Below are positions 55,310-64,000 of a stretch of 64,000 bases of DNA, one piece after another. The stretch's first letter is position 1; the number at the start of each line of letters is the position of its first letter. The notes beneath the pieces were generated by a model, which was not told where the DNA came from, searched no databases, and was given only the letters and a program-made list of their open reading frames with translations. Made by a program: the position numbers and the translations under genes. The DNA is taken from assembly GCA_951213105.1 (NCBI GenBank), contig OX578150.1, positions 24,556,022-24,620,021 of the forward strand, in the 5' to 3' direction. The DNA is from Amaurobius ferox. Its lineage: Eukaryota > Arthropoda > Arachnida > Araneae > Amaurobiidae.

Positions 55310-56050
55310 TTACCTATACCATGATAAAATATAGTATAAGTGGTACAACAGAACGAGACAATTACCAATGATCTTGATCCATAAAATCCCAACACAGCAA
55401 CGTTCACGCATTATCAAATACAACCATATATTGCAAAAGATTGTATTCAGTGTTATGTACCCAAAACATTGTTTGTCATCAGCTCCAGTATAATTCAATA
55501 ACCTATAACTACTAGAATGAACATCGATATTGTAAAAGTTCGATACTATGTCATGTAGAAAATGAAATGGATAGCCAACCCTTATAGTCTCCGTAAAATA
55601 TTTATTTACACATGAATATTGATCCTCCAAATTGGAATTCAGTCTCCTACTTCTAATTAAAAAGTTTTTTACAATGTTACTGAAAACGCGTTTGTCGATA
55701 TTTGAAGACCAAGGTATCAAATAATTTATCTTGAATTTAAACATGTTGTGCTTATCATACATACGAAAAATAGTCTTTTTATATGTATCATCACACAATT
55801 TGTTTATTATTGTAAAATCCAAAAAATTAATTTCACCATCCTTTTGTACATTTTGCACCAATTTTAAATCTTTCGGGTAAAACCGAAAATCCAAAGTGTA
55901 GTCCTGTTCCTCAAATGAGGGCAACAAATCATCCACATACCTGAGGAACATGATTTCATGCAAAATATGTACACCCGACTCTTAATGATTGAGGTATATA
56001 TCAGCCAACATGGAAGAACTGTTGGCTTAAAAATTAAAATTAAATGCAAT
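55310..56050 (-). pseudogene. Naiad copy N-2: reverse transcriptase, C-terminal half
   Basis: Reads ANSSSMLADIYLNH, a TAA, HEIMFLRYVDDLLPSFEEQD (active-site YVDD), then DFRFYPKDLKLVQN, INFLDFTIINKL and the tail FKINYLIPWSSNIDKRVFSN, each alignable to N-1. The part before LADIYL is missing. Element and N-3 are head to tail. Confidence 0.8.
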
Positions 56051-56059
56051 TTAAAAAGT

Positions 56060-57105
56060 TAAAATATTGCATATAGCCATTTGTAGATGTAGTAGACCTA
56101 GCCGTGGATTCTCATCAAGTCGTAACTTCTTGAAGTAAAGAGACTGTGTGAAATAATTTATTTTCACGAAAGAAACATCAAATATAACATAAATAATACA
56201 TGTATCCTTGGCTATGATACTGTATCTGCACAAAGTTGAATTGACATTGTCTTGAAAATTTAACATCCGACAGAAGTTAGGCCTAAACAAACTGGCCACT
56301 GCCACTTACCAGCAAAGTATGTGACCGAGCCATTGCAACAAACGTTACAAAGTTGCCGGTATCAATATTATTAATTATTGTGCTCATTTTATAAAATCTA
56401 ATAGTTTTAACTCTTATTGATGAGTGTGATATGATTCGCTTAGTAATCATACATAATAGGATTTAATTCTTATATAGTCATAAGGCATCATAGCCATACT
56501 CCATATCATTTACTTGCTAAGTCATGTAATTACTTGTAAAATGCATTTTTCATCCCATGAAACATTAATATGGTTTTTACCTTTAACAGTGTGGATATTT
56601 TTTAATAATATCTTGAAATGTTTTTGTTTATCAATAAAATTACATTATCATATCATTAATTTTTTTTTTATAAAACATGATTTAGAACACACTGTACATC
56701 ACAACATAATTTATACCTTATACCTACATTCAATCAAAATCACAATATCAAGTTGCTTCAGACATAAATCTGTCAAGTCCGTATTTCCATCCGCCTGTAA
56801 TTATCCCACACCTTAAACCTATATTCTACCTCCAATACGAAGCCATCGAAAATGGTTCCACATCTCAATAGTCTTAACTGTGCCATCCAACTCATTCTAA
56901 TGCAATTCAAATATTATTATTAAAAGATTGTCTATAGTGCAGTGCTGCTATTTCGACACTCCCCAAATATAATGTCTTAAGATGGAAACGTAAATAAATA
57001 CAGAATTAAAATACTGCAATATAATAAAGAGAGGTGTTAGGCTGAACTTTCTATAAGATTGCCATATATATAACCAAATAGAACAAAGAATCAAAACAAG
57101 AAAAG
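56060..57105. other. AT-rich DNA, nothing recognised
   Basis: Frames at 56051-56305 and 56514-56816 are compositional. No terminus or repeat identified. Confidence 0.4.
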
Positions 57106-57235
57106 TACAAAATGGCAAGGGGAGTTTTGACCCCTATTCCCCGGTTACAGCATCCTTTTAATTCTCGGAAACACTCCCGGCGGCCAGTACTTTCTTGGTG
57201 CAGCACATAAACTGCCACAAATAAATGAGTAGCAA
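57106..57235 (-). repeat. Naiad 3'-terminal motif, copy 3 (solo)
   Basis: Minus strand: CCGGGAGTGTTTCC, spacer, AACCGGGG, then GGGGTCAAAACTCCCC. No RT lies upstream; it interrupts the C-terminal end of a hAT transposase (coding continues to about 57250). Confidence 0.55.
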
Positions 57236-57239
57236 AACC

Positions 57240-59331
57240 AGCATTCAATAAATAAAAAAATTCTATCTTAACTGAAATCCAGAAGTCAGCCAATGGCATT
57301 TCACTGAAGTTGAGTTTCAGTGTCACTTCGTTCCTCAATTCTATAAATTCCTCTTACATTTGAAGGGAAAGTGCTTCTGTTGACTTTTCGGCATCGGCTA
57401 GAAAAGGATTTCTTATCCAATTGTATTTCTCCATATTAACTGTGAAAAATTATTGATTAAATTTCTCTTGCAACAAACTTGCAAATATTGTTGAATCAGA
57501 TCCAGAATTAATTGTTTGTTTTTAATCATGGTCTTGTAAGTCCTTTGGAACATTTCTAGAGATCCTTTTTGTAATTCTTTCAACTCTTTCTGCCAAAGTT
57601 CGAGCTTATTTTTAAACCCCATTAACTTGTCGGAACATGTCAGATAATTTTCGCTTCGACCTTGCAGTTTTTTATTCAGTTCATTTAGGTGCTCAAAGGT
57701 ATCAGCCATATACACAAGTTTGGCCATCCAGTGATTACATTCAAAAAGTTGGTGTAGTTCGGTCATATTTTGTTTTAACAAAAACTCACGCACCTTGTTG
57801 TGAAGCTCAAACAATCTAGCCAAAACTTTGCCTCGGGATAACCAACGTACCTCAGTGTAAAACAAAAGGGATTCATAATCTGATTCCAATTCTGCACAGA
57901 TTAGTTTAAAAATTCGCGAATCTGGGGCTCTTGATTTAATAATGTTTATGATAGTAATGCATCGATTCATCATTTGCAATAGTTCTGTTGGTAAGTTCTT
58001 GATCATCAATGCTTCGCGATGTATGTAACAGTGTGCAATTTCTATATTAGGATTTTGCCATTTCACGCACGAAATAAAACCTTTTTTATTGTCCATCATT
58101 GTCGCAGCATCAATCGTGCAAATACTAATACAATTACTCCATGGAATATCATAAGTTTTGAGAAAATCATCTGTTACTGGGAAAATTTCCTCGCCGGTAG
58201 TTCGCTCTGAAAGCTCGTTGCAAAATAAATAGTGTTCTTTTATGGTGCCTTCATCAACAAACGTACAATAGCTATCAGTTGTGCTTGGTTTTTAATGTCT
58301 GTTGACTCATCAATTTGAAGTGCAAACTTCTGAGCTGTTTTCAGTTTTGCAATTAGTATTCCTAAAATATTACTCGACATGCCTTTGATACGTTTTTTAA
58401 CAGTATCAGCTGACAACAGTACTTTTTTCACTTTATTAACTTCTCTAGGCCCAAGTATGGATTTAACAATTTCTATGCATGCTAGTTTAACGAGTGTCTC
58501 ACCAATAGTATGTAGTTTTTTCTAACGTGCAATTAATCTTGCAACATGGTAACTAGCTTCTAAGGCTTTATCAGAAACTGTGACCGACGATAACAGTGAT
58601 TGCCTTTGTTTTCGCCGTTGATCTAACAGCCTAAGAAAAAATGATTTATCCTTCTTAGCATAACTGTGATGGTTTGAATTTAGATGGCGAAGCAGTTTAC
58701 TGGGTACCATTGCTTCGTTAGATAGCATTTCTCCGCAAATGATGCATTGTGGTGTGGGTGGCGTTTCTTTATCACAACACGAAAATCCATCTCGAATGTA
58801 ATTTTCATTATACTTTCTTTCCCAAATCTTCTGTTTTTTTACAGCACCACTTATGCTAGGTTCATTATCATTTGTCAGTGAATTCGAAAATTTTCCTCGT
58901 AAATACTTCTCCATATTTCTTAAGGGTATAACAATAATATTAACCTAAAAATGCGGTTTTCGGTGGGCCAACGTCTTTATTCTTTCATGTTCGGATGACG
59001 ACTGACTAACGGTTATCGGTTGGTAGATAGAACAAAACTGCGTCGTCACTCGGGTGCCAACACTCGAGCTGCACAATACTCCCAAACACTCACAGTACGT
59101 ATATGTACAGAAACATACATACAATGTAACTACATGTTTTTGTTTTGTGTATAATTTCGACTCAGAGAAATTTCATATTGGCAAAAAGTTAGAGGAATTT
59201 TTGACTTGGAGAAATTTCTAACTAATGTGGTGGTTAAAAAATTTAATAATTCTCGAGAAAATCATCGTGGCACAGCCTAGATCACCTCGTGACACACTAG
59301 TGTGCCATGGCACAGCAGTTGCGGAGCACTG
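57240..59331 (-). pseudogene. hAT element with BED finger (ZBED5-like) and one terminus
   Basis: The right terminus CAGTGCTCCGCAACTG (59316-59331, minus) is typical of ZBED5-like hATs. The transposase starts MEKYLRGKF (58914) with a BED-type finger CIICGEMLSNEAMVPSK-LLRHLNSNHH. Then FALQIDESTDIKNQAQL (58240-58431; first catalytic Asp), CYIHREALMIKNLP, YTEVRWLSRGKVLARLFEL (the RW box) and FNCNHWMAKLVYMADTF-like helices (57413-58099), and MPLADFWISVKIEF (57250). A few stops separate the blocks; the C-terminal dimer motif is lost to the Naiad-end insertion. Confidence 0.85.
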
Positions 59332-60589
59332 ATCTAGAGGTCAGTGTTCCTGAGTACACCCAGATTTATTTAACCTGGAATTGAAGAGGCTACGGCTTGT
59401 AAACTCTGAAGTGTTAGTCAACTGTCTAGTTAATTGGAAGCAAAAATTTTTGACTTCCCTGACTAGATTTAGATAAAAGATATGCATTTAACACTGATAA
59501 ATCAAGTAAATTAAAGAAAATCTTTTTCGTCTACTTCAGAGTTCGTCTACAAAATGAATAGGTATTAGCCATTAAACCACTGAGATCTACGTACCCCATG
59601 CATTTGTTATAATCATACATAATTTTGGGTTTTAACTGATTTTTCCTCTGACGCCATTTGCTCCTTTGTATTGTGCATATTAGTGGACATGTTCATATTT
59701 CTCTTATCTTTCCAACATACAGCACATCACTAATAAACCACGCAGCTATATCTCCAGTTTTCATTTTTTTATTAATCAAATCTTTTGGAAATTTTTTTCT
59801 GTTGGATCTAATTAATAGTTCTGCAAGAATTTATTTTCATTTCATTGTTCAGAAACATGTTCAGTTCATTCTTCACAGTGAAGTTCCTACTTCCAGCTGG
59901 AACGAAACCTTTTCAACTTGAAAAGATTGGAGTGATGTTATCCTTTTCACTTCAAAATTTCAAGTGTCCAACTCAATTTATATGTAGTTAGCGCGTGCTC
60001 ATCCATTCCTTCTGGCTAGAACTGCATTTCAGCAGCTCAATGCATTATATTCTTTCATGGAAACATCATTTAAAAGACATGCTATTTTCGATAAGATTCA
60101 CTCATGAACAAATACTTTTTCTGGAGGCTCTTCATCTCTACAATCACTAAGTGATACGAGATGGTCTTTCAGAATTAAAGCCATAAAAGCACAACTTGAT
60201 ATTTTTGAAGTGGTGATTTTAACACTGGAAGAATTATCTGAAAATGATTCTCTCAATGGTGGAGGAGCCGAAGCCCTTTTAACATGCGTTACATCGTTTG
60301 AATTTCTGTTCACTTTGTATTGAACAGTGTTTTTGATCAATGCAATACTCTCTCAAAGCATCTTCAGTCATCTGATCTTAATTTTCAGACTGTGTAAGCT
60401 TTGACTAAAGCTACTATTGAAACTGTTAGAACTTTCGTACTGATGCATATTTCAGTCAAGTGTGGAGTTTTGTGACAGAACTTGACTTGTGACTGCTGTG
60501 TGAATTGCGACTGTTTTACACAATGGTGAAAAATGAAAACATATACCATCCCAATTTTAAAAGTCGCCTGGATTATTTTTAAGAGAGGA
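59332..60589. other. Intergenic DNA, nothing supported
   Basis: Frames at 59658-59921 and 60098-60340 match nothing I know. The second (minus) has a basic N-terminal part and a ...KVFVHE end but no motif. Confidence 0.4.
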
Positions 60590-60832
60590 ATTTAAAAAAT
60601 ATGTTTCCTGTCATAGCATTATTAGTTAAATTGTTTTTGATTGTGCCAATCAGTTCAGCCAGTTGTGAAAGGTCTTTTTAGTGTCTTAGGAGGATAACAA
60701 ATTATTTTTGTAGTGCAATGGGACAAGAAAGACTTTCATCTTTAACTGTTTTAGCTCACTGGATTATGATGATATTGTAACAAAAATTTCTCTTCTTGCA
60801 GACTCTAAGAATGAGCGTTTAAAACTTCAATA
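60590..60832 (+). pseudogene. hAT dimerisation-domain fragment, plus strand
   Basis: Translation: MFPVIALLVKLFLIVPISSA, SCERSF, one TAG, then CLRRITNYFCSAMGQERL and SSLTVLAH. This is the C-terminal dimerisation domain of ZMYM/THAP-associated hATs (SCERSFSxLR-x-I). The rest of the gene is missing. Confidence 0.75.
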
Positions 60833-60888
60833 AATAGATATTTGTATTTAGAAAAATTATGTTTACACAATTATGTACAAAAATTATG

Positions 60889-61758
60889 TTAACAACAATT
60901 ATTTTTCCGATCATCAATTCCATTTTGTGATTTCCCCCCCCCCCCATTCTCGTCGTTAACAAACATTTTATTTATTCCATATTGCGGATCTTCATACATA
61001 CAAATCTCGTACCCCCAAATGGAATGCTGAATGGTGCTTTCTATGGTATTTGTATAGCATCCAGTCATTGGATCCACACAAAAGTCAACTATGATTTACC
61101 GTCAAATGATTAAAACTCCTCCTTCCTAATGAATCTTAAGTCTTCTAGCAGTCAGAATGCACTGTTATCCTTTGCTCTAACCATGCCTTTATAATATTAA
61201 TGAGCATTTTCTGCGATCTATTATGAACAGCAACTAAAAAGAGCTTACCCGATTCCTCCAAAAACCCACTGCTCATGCACTACGTGCCCGGAGTTATATT
61301 TCCACTTCCCAAATTTAGAGTCATCAACTTCTACAACTTTCCCAACCCCACCAATTTTCTTCGAACTCTCTTCAATAAAATCCATTTTGTTTCATTTACA
61401 AACTTTCCGATTCGTTGAAGTAAAAAGAAAATCTCTGGTAATATCCGAAGTCTTAATGCTTTTTACATGGCTCATAAATCAAAGTCTTGTCTAGCCTCAG
61501 CTTGCTAAAACAAAACCACAACTTCTGCCTAATCGTTTTCATACCACTACACACCATAAAATCAATAACATTCCTACATATCCAATTAAAACCATCCGAA
61601 AGAGAAGTTTTAGAAGCGAAAGTCATATTAGCATTACATCTTGAACACACTATCTCAAACTGTATCAACCCCGATTCACGAAGAAAATCCCTCTTGAAAT
61701 AAATGAACACAAAATATCCTATTAGAAATTCACTCACTTCCCAAAACTGGCGTTCCAC
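60889..61758 (-). pseudogene. Merlin transposase remnant (ISXO2-like)
   Basis: Minus strand from 61758: a zinc region CSRCNANMTFASKTSLSDGF with WICR, then TIRQKLWFCFSKLRL. Next, in changing frames: VEVDDSKFGKWKYNSGHVV, HEQWVFGGI, a KLFLVAVHNRSQ-type stretch, ITVHSDC and DPMTGCYTNTIESTIQHSI (60889-61077). These match the order of DDE motifs in Merlin/IS1016-type transposases. At least three frameshifts; termini not identified. Confidence 0.7.
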
Positions 61759-62470
61759 TTGAAAAATTAAATTTCATCAAAATGTTTCATATAGCCGCTG
61801 TTAGATGGCAGCACCCCCTATTAGGACCCAGTCTCTCATATTGTAGAAAATAAATGTGTGGGAGTAGTAAATTAAATTTTCTTATGTGTATTTAAACTTC
61901 ATAAAAACACTAAAAATTAAAATTGTTCTGATTAAATTATGTATGAGGATCATGTGAACTTATAGTAGAACACATTTAAAATTCAGCACTGCATTTTGTA
62001 TAAATTCTTAACTGATACTTCGTAAAAGTGTCCCCTAGATGGCAGCACCACCTATTAGAAGCTGATCGCGTAAATCTTGAAAACTGTTGAAGTTGGGCAA
62101 ATTAAAGGTGACATGTGAACACCTTGACGATATGATTACCATAAGAAAAATAAGAATACCACAACTGTAGGGAGAGGCAAATATTTATGATCAGTGCACA
62201 TATTTGATGATGACCGGATACTCCGGGGATACACACACATGGATGGCCATGCATTCTTTCTACTCTTAGCTATTAGGTCCTGGCTTGCACTGCCTCTACT
62301 ATGAAGAATGTGTAGCATTTCGTTGGTTTTTCACTTTACAATTATGAAGCTGGTGTAGATGCGAAATGGAACTTTCAAGGGGGTAGATTTTTGCTTCTGG
62401 TGAATGGTCCAACTCTGAGTCATACTGATAAATCGCATATGTCCCTTTGTCAAGAGTTTGATATGGAACC
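61759..62470. other. Intergenic with a short direct repeat
   Basis: TAGATGGCAGCACC followed by CTATTAG occurs at about 61802 and 62036, ~235 bp apart. No gene seen. Confidence 0.4.
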
Positions 62471-64000
62471 ACAATAGAGTCCTGATAATTTGACTTAATT
62501 GGGACCGTCACCAACTCGGATTACTGAAAACTGAGATTAAGCAGACTTTCCCATCACAAAATGATACATCCAAAAATATACTAAAATCCATGACAATATC
62601 AGTTTTAACAAAAAAATAACATACAGAATTGTAAATGAAAATTAATTTCAAATAACATCAAACACGATTCATTGGTGAAAAAAAGTCTATAGTTCTTCGT
62701 TTTTGTCTAGAAATTCTCTTTCGTGCATCGTTGTCTTGCATGTTTTTCAAAAATTGAACATCCCTTGGTAAAGCATCTAGTTGCTGCTCCATATAGCGAA
62801 GGGCAACATCTAGTGCTGCCGACCTTCTGCATGCAAAATAATCTATTCTATTTCAGCATTTGAATCTTCAATTTCATTAATTTCTTCTTGTGTAGCCAGG
62901 TGAATTATTGCATCATCGGTAATTTTGCCCTCTTCATCACCATAAAGCCATTCTTCAACATATTTACCTGTTACGTTTTCACAGCCTAGTAGTTTCAAAA
63001 CTTGCATCTTAAGTTCAGCATTTTCTCCTTTTTTTTTCTTATCTTTTTTTACTTTTTCTTTAAGGTATTTAGTTGTCAGGATATTGGGCCAGCTGTTCAT
63101 TAGTGTTTCGGGTTTAATCTTTTCCCATTATTCAGCAAGCCAATAGATAACATTTTTGATATTAATTTTTGTAATTCGTTCTGACAAAGATTCATTTGTC
63201 GCTTCTTCCGAAATATGTGTGAGCAATTTTTTTTGATACTTTAGTTTAAGATCATTTTTGAGCCCTTGATCCATTGGCTAAATAAGACTAGTAGCGGTTG
63301 GCGGCAGAAACATGGCTTTAATATTTCCACTACTTAATTCTTCTAATTCGGGATGTGACGGAGCATTATCTGTCAAGAGAATTGCTTGACGAGGAAGCTT
63401 CTTTTCTTCTAAATGACTTTCAACTTTTGATACAAATTCATTGAAGAACCATTGTTTGAAAGCACCTTTAGTCATTCAAACTTTTTTTTGTTTCTTTAAG
63501 AAATTGGCAATGTTCAAATAACGATTTTTTTTAATGCACGTGGGTTTTTAGATTTCCCAATCACCAACAAGCATAGATTGTGTGTCCCCGATGCATTGGA
63601 ACAACACATCATAGTTATTCTTTCCTTGCTTTGTTTGAAACCCGGAGATGAATTTTCATTTCTGATGACTAAGGATTTACTAGGTAGTCTTTCAAACTTC
63701 AGTCCCTTTTCACCACAATTGTAAAGTTGTTCTTCACTGAAATTTTCGTCTAGCATTAAATTTCTGAGTTTAATACAATATGCATCTGCAGCCTCAAAGT
63801 TAGCTGAAAGTTTCTCTTTGCAAATAGTCAGTCACCTGATGAACTTCATATAGTTTTTTTTCATCTGTCTAACCAACTGCTGCTGACAGAAAAATCGTCT
63901 GCTTCTTTCAATTCTTGGCAAAAATATTTGACTTTTTCTGGACCAGATATGCTGGTCAGAAGCAAGGACTGCTGCACAGGATTGACCAGAGTGGCGACAC
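62471..64000 (-). pseudogene. Tigger/pogo (jerky-like) element, runs off window
   Basis: The left side shows a terminus-like sequence (AGAGTCCTGATAATTTGAC at about 62474, then AATTGGGACCGTCACC). Minus-strand coding: CENP-B HTH part near 63800-63990 (GPEKVKYFCQELKEADDF), 63514-63756 (EEQLYNCGEKGLKFERLPSK, then SNASGTHNLCLLVIGKSKNP), 63278-63475 (AILLTDNAPSHPELEEL, MFLPPTATSLI) and an acidic/basic C terminus (62843-63100). DNAPSH and the N-x-GE-x-GL box are the DDE landmarks. Shifts near 63510 and 63270 break it. The N terminus lies beyond 64000. Confidence 0.8.

Noticed and set aside
56925..59340. A matching left hAT end (CAGTGCTGC at 56939) with an 8-bp duplication.
   Set aside because: The flanking 8-mers do not match and the terminus diverges after 8 bp.
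1..64000. CRISPR arrays, operons or other prokaryotic defence systems, tRNA genes.
   Set aside because: No regularly spaced short repeats, no bacterial gene organisation and no cloverleaf with box A/B seen; all signals are eukaryotic transposons.

Overview
The window looks like intergenic DNA of a transposon-rich arthropod, and a spider is my best guess. The basis is the mix of families: I-like non-LTR retrotransposons with (AACC)n tails, LOA/R1-like and jockey elements, Naiad-type Penelope elements (known to be abundant in spiders), a 5S rRNA-derived SINE, and hAT, Tigger/pogo, piggyBac and Merlin transposons. I found no convincing host gene, functional RNA gene or CRISPR array. Almost every open frame is a fragment of a decayed transposon, and many short ORFs are shadows or low-complexity translation.

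Layout. 1-5.9 kb: AT-rich DNA with a piggyBac-like MITE (1422-2107), a hAT remnant (3354-4634) and a truncated 5S-SINE. 5.8-8.9 kb: LOA-like copy L-1 on the minus strand, with its RT deleted. 9.2-10.95 kb: a second type of hAT. 10.95-18.6 kb: I-like copies I-a and I-b, head to tail; I-a carries a solo LTR and a 49-bp dead-on-arrival copy of its own family. 18.7-22.8 kb: a Tigger scrap and LOA-like copy L-2 (minus). 22.8-28.9 kb: I-c, a Tigger, a family-B DNA polymerase scrap and I-d. 29.4-32.5 kb: a giant (AT)n palindrome and Naiad copy N-1. 33.0-41.3 kb: a hAT tail, then I-e, split by a Gag-only retroposon, then I-f. 41.3-47.9 kb: hAT fragments around a jockey element. 47.9-53.3 kb: nested transposons (piggyBac and 5S-SINE inside Tigger). 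53.3-57.2 kb: Naiad pieces. 57.2-59.3 kb: a BED-finger hAT. 60.6-64 kb: a hAT scrap, a Merlin pseudogene and a Tigger running off the window.

The observations I rate highest are these. (1) Two retrotransposon clades with unrelated ORF2s (I-like and LOA-like) share one ~500-bp 5' UTR plus the first codons of ORF1, and a hairpin at its 5' end is kept by compensatory changes. (2) A 2.43-kb poly(A)-tailed element with clean target duplications encodes only a Gag, followed by a strongly G/T-biased 3' region. (3) A complete 5S-derived SINE has a 14-bp target duplication. (4) Naiad-type Penelope fragments carry the CxC linker and share a terminal motif. (5) A small DNA polymerase B fragment ends exactly at a GTAAGT donor. 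All family assignments come from motifs read by eye; no database search was possible.
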